A DNA stretch of 64,000 bases from the NCBI RefSeq assembly GCF_016757735.1, contig NZ_CP068439.1, forward strand, positions 1,054,001-1,118,000, written 5' to 3'. The notes under the pieces are model-generated. The model had not been told where the DNA came from, searched no databases, and saw nothing but the letters and a program-made list of their open reading frames with translations. A program made the position numbers and the translations under genes. Of this stretch, positions 35,936 through 43,084 are shown piece by piece. The DNA comes from Aequorivita iocasae (GTDB lineage Bacteria; Bacteroidota; Bacteroidia; Flavobacteriales; Flavobacteriaceae). Every line of letters starts with the position of its first letter. Position 1 is the first letter of the stretch.

Positions 35936-36331
35936 CTATGATTTTTTTCGTTTCGGAAGTAAATCTGGATTTTTCAAAGGATTTTCTTCGCCTTTTACGG
36001 CTTTGTCAATCTTTTCAATGTACTCTAAGGAATCATCGTTATAAAATGAAAGATCGGGCATTTTGCGAAGTTGGTGCTTGGTCAATTGGGCAATTTGATG
36101 TTTTATGCCCGGCTTCAGTTTATTGAGTTCTTTTACAATATTTTCTGCCTTGTCCGCCGGAAAAACACTAACGTAGACCTTCGCAATGGAAAGATCTGTC
36201 GTCACACTTACTTTGCTTACTGAAATAATTATGCCCATTTGTCCGGCTTCGCGAAGCATATTCTGAAGCACATTTGCAAGGTCGCTCTGTAGTACGCCTG
36301 CTATTTTCTTTTGTCTGTTACTTTCTTCCAT
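35936..36331 (-). CDS. rbfA: ribosome-binding factor A
   Basis: This 131-residue KH-fold protein aids 16S rRNA 5'-end and 30S maturation. It starts MEESNRQKKIAGVLQSDLAN and shows the core ISVSKVSVTTDLSIAKVYVS (about 40-60) and LRKMPDLSFYNDDSLEY (about 95-111). The longer frame upstream is not RbfA-like and crosses the promoter box. The box TATTTTTG ends only 4 bases before this ATG, so the mRNA may be leaderless. It is cotranscribed with the LolE-like permease. Confidence 0.93.
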   Translation of the reverse strand: MEESNRQKKIAGVLQSDLANVLQNMLREAGQMGIIISVSKVSVTTDLSIAKVYVSVFPADKAENIVKELNKLKPGIKHQIAQLTKHQLRKMPDLSFYNDDSLEYIEKIDKAVKGEENPLKNPDLLPKRKKS

Positions 36332-36335
36332 ACTG

Positions 36336-36343
36336 CAAAAATA
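36336..36343 (-). promoter_or_regulatory. -7 promoter element for rbfA (near-leaderless)
   Basis: TATTTTTG on the minus strand. Its last base is 4 nt before the rbfA ATG, so transcription would start at or next to the start codon. Confidence 0.5.
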
Positions 36344-36410
36344 GAACATAAAACCGTACCGAATGTTAATGAAGCCACAAGCTTCATGAAATTCAATGCT
36401 ATTAAGTTTG

Positions 36411-36418
36411 TATTTTTG
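36411..36418 (+). promoter_or_regulatory. -7 promoter element for methylmalonyl-CoA epimerase
   Basis: TATTTTTG, ending 18 bases before the ATG at 36437. Confidence 0.6.
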
Positions 36419-36436
36419 AGCAATCAACTTATTAAT

Positions 36437-36844
36437 ATGGAAAAAATAGAACACATAGGCATTGCGGTAAAAAGTATTGTTGAAGCCAATAAAATTTATG
36501 AAGCTTTATTGGGAAGCGCACCCTACAAAAGTGAAAAGGTGGAAAGCGAAGGGGTTGAAACTTCTTTTTTTCGCTGTGGTGAAAGTAAAATTGAACTATT
36601 GGAAGCTTCAAACCCTGAAAGTCCGATTGCAAAATTTATTGAGAAAAATGGGGAGGGAATTCATCATTTTGCATTTGCGGTTTCAGATATTTTATCCGAA
36701 ATGGAACGTCTTAAAAATGAAGGTTTTATACTGCTGAATGAAGAACCAAAAAAAGGTGCCGACAATAAGCTGGTGGCGTTTCTTCACCCTAAATCTGCAA
36801 ATGGTGTATTGGTAGAGCTTTGTCAAGAAATTGAGAATAACTAA
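36437..36844 (+). CDS. mce: methylmalonyl-CoA epimerase
   Basis: This 135-residue VOC/glyoxalase-fold protein begins MEKIEHIGIAVKSIVEANK and has two beta-alpha-beta repeats. The metal ligands expected in the family are seen: His7, an Asn/Gln-type site, His in GEGIHHFAFAV (about residue 75), and Glu in NGVLVELCQE. It interconverts (R)- and (S)-methylmalonyl-CoA in propionate metabolism. I take the ATG at 36437, since the frame further upstream crosses the promoter. It is divergent from rbfA; the mutase genes are not in the window. Confidence 0.92.
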   Translation: MEKIEHIGIAVKSIVEANKIYEALLGSAPYKSEKVESEGVETSFFRCGESKIELLEASNPESPIAKFIEKNGEGIHHFAFAVSDILSEMERLKNEGFILLNEEPKKGADNKLVAFLHPKSANGVLVELCQEIENN

Positions 36845-36852
36845 AAATAGTT

Positions 36853-36882
36853 TTGCTGTATTTATAAAGTGTTTTACATTTG
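36853..36882 (+). promoter_or_regulatory. complete Bacteroidota promoter for the CAU tRNA
   Basis: TTTTG at 36851-36855 (-33) is separated by 19 bases from TACATTTG at 36875-36882 (-7), an exact match to the consensus. It ends 13 bases before the tRNA. Confidence 0.8.
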
Positions 36883-36895
36883 CAAACTATTATCG

Positions 36896-36969
36896 GGTCC
36901 CATAGCTCAGCTGGTTAGAGCACCTGACTCATAATCAGGGGGTCCATGGTTCGAGCCCATGTGGGACCA
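36896..36969 (+). tRNA. tRNA with anticodon CAU (Met, or Ile2 by lysidine)
   Basis: The cloverleaf is clear. Acceptor stem GGTCCCA/TGGGACC, D stem GCTC/GAGC, anticodon stem CCTGA/TCAGG with loop CTCATAA (CAT), T arm CATGG-TTCGAGC-CCATG, discriminator A. CCA is not encoded. It is not the initiator type. Pairs C4-G69 and C5-G68 match determinants known for lysidine synthetase TilS on E. coli tRNA-Ile2, so isoleucine (AUA) identity is possible. Confidence 0.93.
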
Positions 36970-37032
36970 CTTTTTTTCAAAAGGCTTATAATGAGCCACA
37001 TTAAAACCTAAATAGAAGGCAATTTTCACACT

Positions 37033-37070
37033 AAAAATGAGTTATTAATCATTCGATAACTCATTTTTTT
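37033..37070 (+). terminator. intrinsic terminator after the CAU tRNA
   Basis: AAAATGAGTTAT pairs with ATAACTCATTTT around a 10-base loop and is followed by a T run. It lies 64 bases after the tRNA. Confidence 0.8.
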
Positions 37071-37138
37071 ATTTAGGATAAAAAAAAATTATTACTTTAG
37101 GCACATAAATACGATCCCCAAATCGTTAATGAACAACC

Positions 37139-37336
37139 ATGGTATCACTTATTTATAGTTTTATAATGCTTGCTATTCAGTCGGCTTCAGCTGGCCAGGG
37201 ACCGCCGCCGCCTTCCCAAAATCGAGGCGGACAGTTGCCCATAGATGATCATTTATGGATTTTGATTGTTTTGGGTATTCTATTTGGAGCTTACATACTT
37301 TTTAAAAGAAACCGATCTACAAATAAGGCTTCATAA
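37139..37336 (+). CDS. small exported protein with C-terminal LPID-TM-basic tail
   Basis: This 65-residue protein starts with a signal-like segment (MVSLIYSFIMLAIQSASAGQ). Then come a Pro/Gly stretch GPPPPSQNRGGQLPIDD, a membrane helix WILIVLGILFGAYILF and a basic end KRNRSTNKAS. This tripartite end (motif, helix, positive tail) resembles protein-sorting tails like PEP-CTERM. Similar tiny 'PPxxxLPID' proteins occur in Flavobacteriia, but I cannot name the family with certainty. It converges on ribE with a 20-base overlap. No known role. Confidence 0.6.
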   Translation: MVSLIYSFIMLAIQSASAGQGPPPPSQNRGGQLPIDDHLWILIVLGILFGAYILFKRNRSTNKAS

Positions 37337-37904
37337 TATTTTTAACATACTTCCCAATAATGTCAAATTCAAGATTTACTTCGGTACCTACTTCTATTCT
37401 ATTAAAATTTGTGTTCTCAAAAGTGTAGGGGATAATTGCAACACTAAATGCCCCGTTTTTAGAATCAACTACTGTAAGACTTACACCATTTACCGTAATA
37501 GATCCTTTTTCCACAGTGCTGAATTCTGAATTATCATATTCAAATGTAAAAACCCAGCTGCCATTTAAATCTTCCACCTTTTTACAAATAGCAGTCCCGT
37601 CCACATGCCCCTGGACTAAATGGCCGTCCAGCCTATCCCCCAATTTCATGGCCCTTTCCAAATTCACCAAAGAACCTTTTTTTATTGTTTTTAGATTTGT
37701 TTTATCTAAAGTTTCTTGAATAGCAGTAACCACATAAGACGCATCTTTTGCTTCCACCACAGTTAAACAAACCCCATTGTGGGAAACGCTTTGGTCTATT
37801 TTCAATTCCTTTGCCAACGGGTTCTTAATTTCTATATGAAGATTTTCACCTTCTTGGGTGAGTTGCTTTATTTCGCCAACGGTTTCAATAATTCCTGTAA
37901 ACAT
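37317..37904 (-). CDS. ribE: riboflavin synthase, alpha subunit
   Basis: This 195-residue protein has two lumazine-binding repeats. It starts with the signature MFTGIIETVGEI, and the first-repeat motif NGVCLTVVE is matched by NGVSLTVVDS in the second half. The linker GDRLDGHLVQGHVDGT is also typical. The trimer dismutates 6,7-dimethyl-8-ribityllumazine to riboflavin. It is divergent from pdxA with two promoters very close together, and at its end overlaps the small LPID gene. Confidence 0.95.
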   Translation of the reverse strand: MFTGIIETVGEIKQLTQEGENLHIEIKNPLAKELKIDQSVSHNGVCLTVVEAKDASYVVTAIQETLDKTNLKTIKKGSLVNLERAMKLGDRLDGHLVQGHVDGTAICKKVEDLNGSWVFTFEYDNSEFSTVEKGSITVNGVSLTVVDSKNGAFSVAIIPYTFENTNFNRIEVGTEVNLEFDIIGKYVKNIMKPYL

Positions 37905-37917
37905 TGTAGTATTTGGT

Positions 37918-37925
37918 TACATTTG
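37918..37925 (+). promoter_or_regulatory. -7 promoter element for pdxA
   Basis: TACATTTG, ending 35 bases before the pdxA ATG; 5 bases from the opposing ribE element. Confidence 0.55.
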
Positions 37926-37930
37926 TACTG

Positions 37931-37938
37931 CAAAAGTA
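37931..37938 (-). promoter_or_regulatory. -7 promoter element for ribE
   Basis: TACTTTTG on the minus strand, ending 26 bases before the ribE ATG. Its footprint must overlap that of the pdxA promoter. Confidence 0.55.
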
Positions 37939-37960
37939 ACAATTAAAAAAGCCAAACATA

Positions 37961-39022
37961 ATGAGCAGAGAGGATAAAATAGTAGTCGGTATTTCCATCG
38001 GCGATATTAATGGGATTGGAAGCGAAATTATACTGAAAACGTTTGAGGATTCGCGTATGCTAGAGTTTTGTACGCCCGTTATTTTTGCGTCAGTAAAATT
38101 GATGTCTTTTTTCAAAAAACACTTTGAAGTGGACATCAATTTCCACGGAATTGATAAAATAGAAGATATTGTTCCGAAGAAAATAAACGTGCTGAATGTG
38201 TGGAAAGAACATGTTGATGTTTCGTTTGGTGAAGAAAATCCAACAGGAGGCGAGTATGCTATAAAATCCTTGAAAGCTGCGGTATCGGCATTAAAAAATA
38301 AAAGGATTGATGCTCTTGTTACGGCACCAATTAACAAATCAAACATTCAATCTGAAAGTTTTAATTTTCCCGGGCATACCGATTATTTGGCACAGGAACT
38401 TGAGGGCGAAAGCTTAATGCTTTTAATTTCTGAAAATTTGCGTGTTGGACTTTTAACGGACCACGTAGCCGTAAAAGACGTAGTGAAAAACATTACAAGG
38501 GAACGCATCGATAAAAAAATCAATACAATTTACCATACCTTAATTGAGGACTTCGGAATTGAAAAACCAAAAATTGCCGTCTTGGGAATCAATCCACATA
38601 CGGGCGATAATGGTGTAATTGGTGATGAAGATGACACACTTTTACGTCCCGCGTTAGATAACATTCGTAAAAACGGCAAATTGGTCTTCGGGCCATATGC
38701 CGCAGATAGTTTTTTTGGCTCGGGTAATTATAAAAACTTTGACGCGATAATAGCCTCCTATCACGATCAAGGATTGATTCCTTTTAAAACATTGGCTTTT
38801 GGGAAAGGTGTAAATTTCACGGCAGGACTTAACCGCATTCGCACCTCGCCGGATCACGGAACCGCTTTCGATTTGGCCGGAAAAAATGAGGCGAATTTTG
38901 AATCCTTTCGTGAAGCAGTATTCAGTGCGGTTTCTATTTTTGAAACGCGTGAAGAGTACACGGAAATTTCTAAAAATCCACTACAAACAAGCAGAAAAAG
39001 AGGCTTCTCAAAAAAGAAATAG
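37961..39022 (+). CDS. pdxA: 4-hydroxythreonine-4-phosphate dehydrogenase
   Basis: This 353-residue NAD-dependent enzyme belongs to the DXP-dependent pyridoxal phosphate pathway. Family motifs are ISIGDINGIGSEII (about 11-24), TAPINKSNI and FPGHTDYLA (metal-site His), GINPHTGDNG, and SYHDQGLIPFK with GHT/DHGTAFD near the end. It is divergent from ribE, linking two cofactor pathways at one intergenic region. The C-terminal tail is basic. Length is slightly above the usual 330 residues. Confidence 0.94.
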   Translation: MSREDKIVVGISIGDINGIGSEIILKTFEDSRMLEFCTPVIFASVKLMSFFKKHFEVDINFHGIDKIEDIVPKKINVLNVWKEHVDVSFGEENPTGGEYAIKSLKAAVSALKNKRIDALVTAPINKSNIQSESFNFPGHTDYLAQELEGESLMLLISENLRVGLLTDHVAVKDVVKNITRERIDKKINTIYHTLIEDFGIEKPKIAVLGINPHTGDNGVIGDEDDTLLRPALDNIRKNGKLVFGPYAADSFFGSGNYKNFDAIIASYHDQGLIPFKTLAFGKGVNFTAGLNRIRTSPDHGTAFDLAGKNEANFESFREAVFSAVSIFETREEYTEISKNPLQTSRKRGFSKKK

Positions 39023-39031
39023 AAAAATTAA

Positions 39032-39059
39032 TTGCTATTCAAATAATTTTTTATCTTTG
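39032..39059 (+). promoter_or_regulatory. promoter for DUF177-rpmF
   Basis: TTG at 39032-39034, 17-base spacer, TATCTTTG at 39052-39059; an exact -7 match and plausible -33, about 45 bases before the ATG at 39104. Confidence 0.7.
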
Positions 39060-39103
39060 CACCCGCCTTATCCGTAAGGTTAAGGTCTTAAATAGGTGTG
39101 AAA

Positions 39104-39649
39104 ATGAAGGATTTGAAAGAGTTTACCATCCCTTTCGTAGGGCTGAAATTAGGAAAGCACCAGTTTAACTTTGAATTAAAAAAAGCGTTCTTTGAGCATT
39201 TTGAGTATGACGAATTTAATGACGCTGCCATTAATCTCGACGTACAGCTGGAAAAAATGAGCACGTTATTAGAGTTCACATTAACATTTAATGGAACCGT
39301 AAACGTTGCTTGCGATATTACAAATGAGCCTTTTGATCAAGAGATCTCGGGGACATATCATTTTGTGGTGAAATTCGGTGAGGAGTATAATGATGAAAAT
39401 GAAGATTTGCTCATTTTGCCCCACGGAAGTTATGAAGTAAACATTCAGCAATACGTTTATGAATCTATAGTGCTGGCCATGCCATCGCGAAGAATTCATC
39501 CCGGAGTAAAAGACGGCACATTAAAAAGTGATATACTCGACAAACTTGAAGAACTAAGTCCGAAAGCGATAGATGAAGAAGCTGCGCCCGAAGATGAAAA
39601 TACGGATCCCCGATGGGATTCATTAAAAAAACTATTAACGGATAAATAA
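39104..39649 (+). CDS. DUF177 (YceD-type) protein
   Basis: This 181-residue protein is of the DUF177/YceD family, which in many bacteria precedes rpmF and in E. coli affects 23S rRNA accumulation. The DUF177 pattern is visible: an N-terminal strand region, a central TFNGTVNVACDITNEPFDQ segment (about 60-80; only one Cys here), then KFGEEY and acidic stretches. The ATG at 39104 is chosen over an earlier GTG. rpmF follows at 9 bases, so they form an operon. Confidence 0.88.
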   Translation: MKDLKEFTIPFVGLKLGKHQFNFELKKAFFEHFEYDEFNDAAINLDVQLEKMSTLLEFTLTFNGTVNVACDITNEPFDQEISGTYHFVVKFGEEYNDENEDLLILPHGSYEVNIQQYVYESIVLAMPSRRIHPGVKDGTLKSDILDKLEELSPKAIDEEAAPEDENTDPRWDSLKKLLTDK

Positions 39650-39658
39650 TAAATAGCA

Positions 39659-39856
39659 ATGGCACATCCTAAGAGAAAAATCTCGAAAACAAGAAGAGAT
39701 AAGAGAAGAACGCATTACAAAGCTACTGCCCCTACACTTGCAACAGACCCAACAACTGGTGAGTCGCACCTTTTCCACAGAGCACACTGGCACGAAGGAA
39801 AAATGTACTACCGTGGACAAGTTGTAATTGATGCAACTGAGCAAGTAGAGGCTTAA
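39659..39856 (+). CDS. rpmF: 50S ribosomal protein L32
   Basis: This 65-residue basic protein starts [20 protein letters not shown], the L32 signature. Only part of the zinc-binding type remains: no Cys pairs are present, so this is the cysteine-free (C-minus) L32 form. It follows DUF177 in one unit and is followed by an intrinsic terminator. Confidence 0.95.
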   Translation: MAHPKRKISKTRRDKRRTHYKATAPTLATDPTTGESHLFHRAHWHEGKMYYRGQVVIDATEQVEA

Positions 39857-39871
39857 TTCTATATACTTTAT

Positions 39872-39907
39872 TAAAAAACTCTCACAGTAACGTGAGGGTT
39901 TTTTTGT
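39872..39907 (+). terminator. intrinsic terminator after rpmF
   Basis: AACTCTCAC / GTGAGGGTT stem (one T-G pair) with a 6-base loop, then seven T. Separates rpmF from fabH, which has its own promoter. Confidence 0.85.
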
Positions 39908-39911
39908 TTTT

Positions 39912-39919
39912 TAACTTTG
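39912..39919 (+). promoter_or_regulatory. -7 promoter element for fabH operon
   Basis: TAACTTTG right after the rpmF terminator. It leaves a leader of about 100 nt before fabH, long compared with neighbours; the leader is AT-rich and I see no riboswitch fold in it. Confidence 0.55.
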
Positions 39920-40027
39920 CAAAAAGTCAAAAACAACTTAATTAGTGCCGAATTTCAAGTAAAATTTAGTAATTTTCACTCTTTTTAAAAGATTTTTGGT
40001 CTTTTTTGTGAATTTTAATTCAGCTTT

Positions 40028-41026
40028 ATGAATACTATCACGGCAGCTATTACCGCTGTAGGAAGTTACGTGCCAGATTACGTTTTATCAAACAAAGTGC
40101 TGGAAACAATGGTAGATACCAACGACGATTGGATTACCAGCAGAACCGGAATTAAGGAGCGAAGAATATTAAAGGATAAAGACAAAGGCACCTCTTATTT
40201 GGCCATACAGGCTGCAAAAGATCTTCTCCAAAAAAGCAATACCGATCCCGCTGAAATAGACATGGTTATCATGGCTACAGCAACACCAGATATGCCAGTG
40301 GCAGCCACGGGTGTTTACGTAGCTACGCAAATAGGTGCTGTAAATGCATTTTCTTATGATTTGGTCGCAGCCTGTTCCAGTTTTCTATTCGGAATGTCAA
40401 CCGCAGCTCGATATATAGAATCTGGCAAATACAAAAAAGTTTTACTTATTGGCGCAGATAAAATGTCGTCAATTATTGATTATACCGATCGAACCACCTG
40501 TATCATTTTTGGTGATGGGGGCGGCGCGGTGTTGTTCGAACCAAATACTGAAGGTCTGGGAGTGAAAGATGAATATTTGCGGACAGACGGCGTAGGCAGG
40601 CCATTTTTAAAAATAGACGCGGGAGGTTCTTTACTACCGGCTTCCATTGAAACCGTTACCAAGAAGCAACATTATGTTTTTCAGGAAGGAAAGACTGTTT
40701 TCAAATTTGCCGTTTCAAACATGGCCGATGTTTGCGAGAAAGTCATGAAGAACAGCAATCTTTCAGGTGAAGAGGTAGATTGGTTGGTGCCACATCAAGC
40801 CAATAAACGAATTATAGATGCAGCTGCATCCAGAATGAAACTGCCAGATGAAAAAGTAATGATAAACATCCACAAATACGGCAACACAACTTCTGCAACC
40901 TTGCCGCTTTGCTTGGCCGATTATGAAAAACAACTCAAAAAAGGAGATAATTTGATCTTTGCTTCCTTCGGTGGAGGTTTTACTTGGGGTGCCGTTTATT
41001 TAAAATGGGCCTATGATTCAAAATAA
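40028..41026 (+). CDS. fabH: 3-oxoacyl-[ACP] synthase III
   Basis: This 332-residue thiolase-fold enzyme condenses acyl-CoA with malonyl-ACP to start fatty-acid synthesis. The catalytic triad is visible: Cys116 in LVAACSSFLFG, His256 in VPHQANKRI and Asn286 in IHKYGNTTSA. The C-terminal SFGGGFTWGAVYL is typical. It is followed by accB at 33 bases and accC, so initiation and malonyl-CoA supply are coexpressed. Other flavobacteria keep the same order. Confidence 0.96.
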   Translation: MNTITAAITAVGSYVPDYVLSNKVLETMVDTNDDWITSRTGIKERRILKDKDKGTSYLAIQAAKDLLQKSNTDPAEIDMVIMATATPDMPVAATGVYVATQIGAVNAFSYDLVAACSSFLFGMSTAARYIESGKYKKVLLIGADKMSSIIDYTDRTTCIIFGDGGGAVLFEPNTEGLGVKDEYLRTDGVGRPFLKIDAGGSLLPASIETVTKKQHYVFQEGKTVFKFAVSNMADVCEKVMKNSNLSGEEVDWLVPHQANKRIIDAAASRMKLPDEKVMINIHKYGNTTSATLPLCLADYEKQLKKGDNLIFASFGGGFTWGAVYLKWAYDSK

Positions 41027-41059
41027 TTTTAACAACCCAAAAGACTAAAATTTCTAAAT

Positions 41060-41548
41060 ATGGATTTAAAAGACATTCAAAACTTGATCAAGTTTGTGGC
41101 AAAAAGTGGAGCCAGCGAAGTAAAACTTGAAATGGAAGACATTAAGATTACTATAAAAACTGGGGGTGATGAAGGTAAAGGGGAAACCACTTACATTCAG
41201 CAATTACCAGCCATGTCTCAACCGCAAATGCAAATGCAGCCACAGACTGCAGCACCCCAACAGGCCGCACCTACAACTGACGCGCCTGCTGAAACTGCTG
41301 ATTCTAAACTGATAACCATAAAATCTCCAATTATTGGAACTTTCTACAGAAAACCATCACCAGACAAACCAGTTTTTGTTGAGGTAGGAAGTACAATCAA
41401 CACAGGCGATGTGCTTTGCGTAATTGAAGCAATGAAACTTTTTAACGAAATTGAAAGTGAAGTTTCAGGTAAAATCGTAAAAGTATTAGTGGATGATTCG
41501 TCTCCTGTAGAGTTTGACCAGCCACTATTTTTGGTAGACCCATCATAA
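41060..41548 (+). CDS. accB: acetyl-CoA carboxylase biotin carboxyl carrier protein
   Basis: This 162-residue protein has an N-terminal helix domain ([17 protein letters not shown]) and a Pro/Ala/Gln/Met-rich linker (about 48-82). The C-terminal biotinyl domain carries Lys126 in [18 protein letters not shown] (EAMK motif), the site of biotin attachment. It shuttles CO2 from biotin carboxylase to the carboxyltransferase. accC follows after 75 bases that contain a long imperfect palindrome. Confidence 0.95.
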   Translation: MDLKDIQNLIKFVAKSGASEVKLEMEDIKITIKTGGDEGKGETTYIQQLPAMSQPQMQMQPQTAAPQQAAPTTDAPAETADSKLITIKSPIIGTFYRKPSPDKPVFVEVGSTINTGDVLCVIEAMKLFNEIESEVSGKIVKVLVDDSSPVEFDQPLFLVDPS

Positions 41549-41555
41549 GTATAAA

Positions 41556-41597
41556 TCTCAAATATTAAAGTCCAAGTCCCAACTTTGGAATTTGAGA
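41556..41597. repeat. inverted repeat between accB and accC
   Basis: TCTCAAAT (41556-41563) is mirrored by ATTTGAGA (41590-41597); inside, TCCAA (41571) pairs with TTGGA (41585). There is no T run after it. It looks like an intergenic hairpin or one copy of a dispersed flavobacterial palindrome. Confidence 0.55.
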
Positions 41598-41623
41598 CTT
41601 GTAATTTGTAATTTCAAAACATT

Positions 41624-42976
41624 ATGTTTAAAAAAATATTGATTGCAAATAGGGGCGAAATAGCACTGCGAATTATCCGCACCTGCCGTGAGATGGGTAT
41701 TAAAACCGTAGCGGTTTATTCAAAGGCTGATGAAGAAAGCCTTCACGTTCGCTTTGCAGATGAAGCCGTATGTATTGGCCCACCGCCCAGCAACTTGAGC
41801 TACCTGAAAATGTCCAGTATTATTGCTGCCGCTGAAATAACCAATGCAGACGCAATTCATCCTGGGTACGGCTTTCTCTCTGAAAACGCAAAGTTTTCAA
41901 AAATCTGCCAAGAACATGGTATAAAATTTATTGGCGCCTCTCCAGAAATGATTGAACGGATGGGCGATAAAGCTTCTGCAAAGGCCACAATGAAGGCAGC
42001 AGGAGTTCCCACAGTTCCCGGAAGTGACGGCATTATAGAATCATACGAAAAATGTGAAAAACTGGCTGAAGAAGTAGGCTATCCCGTGATGTTGAAAGCC
42101 ACTGCAGGTGGTGGAGGAAAAGGAATGCGCGCCGTTTGGAAAAAAGAAGACCTTAAAAAAGCGTGGGAAAGTGCCCGTCAGGAAGCTTCCGCTGCCTTTG
42201 GTAATGATGGAATGTATATGGAAAAGCTTATTGAAGAGCCACGCCATATTGAAATACAAATTGTGGGCGATAGCACCGGAAGAGCGTGCCATTTAAGTGA
42301 GCGCGACTGTTCCATTCAGCGTCGCCACCAAAAGCTTACCGAAGAGACCCCAAGTCCGTTTATGACTAAGAAGCTGCGTACAGATATGGGGAACGCTGCC
42401 GTAAAGGCCTCAGAATATATTAAATACGAAGGAGCAGGAACCATAGAATTTTTGGTAGATAAACACCGAAATTTCTACTTTATGGAAATGAACACCCGTA
42501 TTCAAGTGGAACACCCCATTACCGAGCAGGTAATTGATTATGATCTTATCCGTGAACAAATCTTGGTAGCAGCTGGAGTACCAATTTCAGGCAAAAATTA
42601 TACTCCGCAATTACATTCCATAGAATGTAGAATCAATGCTGAAGATCCGTACAACGATTTCCGTCCTTCACCAGGTAAAATAACTGTTTTGCACGCACCG
42701 GGAGGGCACGGCGTGCGCTTGGACACTCACGTATACGCAGGCTATACCATTCCACCGAACTATGATTCAATGATTGCGAAGCTTATTACCACCGCGCAAA
42801 CTCGTGAGGAAGCTATCAATAAAATGAAACGAGCGTTAGATGAATTCGTGATAGAAGGTATAAAAACAACAATCCCGTTTCACCGTCAATTGATGGACGA
42901 ACCGGATTATGTGGCCGGAAATTACACTACAGCGTTTATGAATACGTTTAAAATGAACGAACCAGAGGAAGAATAG
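41624..42976 (+). CDS. accC: acetyl-CoA carboxylase biotin carboxylase subunit
   Basis: This 450-residue ATP-grasp enzyme carboxylates biotin on AccB using bicarbonate and ATP. It starts [20 protein letters not shown]. The nucleotide loop is [14 protein letters not shown] (about 160-173), and the active site reads [15 protein letters not shown] and [12 protein letters not shown]. Full length and all main motifs are present. A weak terminator follows. Confidence 0.97.
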   Translation: MFKKILIANRGEIALRIIRTCREMGIKTVAVYSKADEESLHVRFADEAVCIGPPPSNLSYLKMSSIIAAAEITNADAIHPGYGFLSENAKFSKICQEHGIKFIGASPEMIERMGDKASAKATMKAAGVPTVPGSDGIIESYEKCEKLAEEVGYPVMLKATAGGGGKGMRAVWKKEDLKKAWESARQEASAAFGNDGMYMEKLIEEPRHIEIQIVGDSTGRACHLSERDCSIQRRHQKLTEETPSPFMTKKLRTDMGNAAVKASEYIKYEGAGTIEFLVDKHRNFYFMEMNTRIQVEHPITEQVIDYDLIREQILVAAGVPISGKNYTPQLHSIECRINAEDPYNDFRPSPGKITVLHAPGGHGVRLDTHVYAGYTIPPNYDSMIAKLITTAQTREEAINKMKRALDEFVIEGIKTTIPFHRQLMDEPDYVAGNYTTAFMNTFKMNEPEEE

Positions 42977-42999
42977 TCCTTTTAAAACTATAAAAGAAG

Positions 43000-43044
43000 A
43001 GCATCGAAGGCCAAGAATATTTCTTTGGAATTTGGTGCTTTTTT
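43000..43044 (+). terminator. probable terminator after accC
   Basis: AGCATC pairs with GGTGCT and CCAAGA with TCTTTGG (with a bulge), followed by TTTTTT at 43039-43044. Confidence 0.55.
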
Positions 43045-43084
43045 GGTTTAGTAATATTTATATTGATTTATAATTTCTTTTTAA

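Noticed and set aside
36437-36844. Glyoxalase or other VOC role for the epimerase gene
   Set aside because: The His ligands and the MEKIEHIGIAV start with GEGIHHFAFAV fit methylmalonyl-CoA epimerase better than glyoxalase I.
39908-40027. Riboswitch in the 100-nt fabH leader
   Set aside because: No stable paired core or known aptamer consensus could be seen; the leader is mainly A/T runs.
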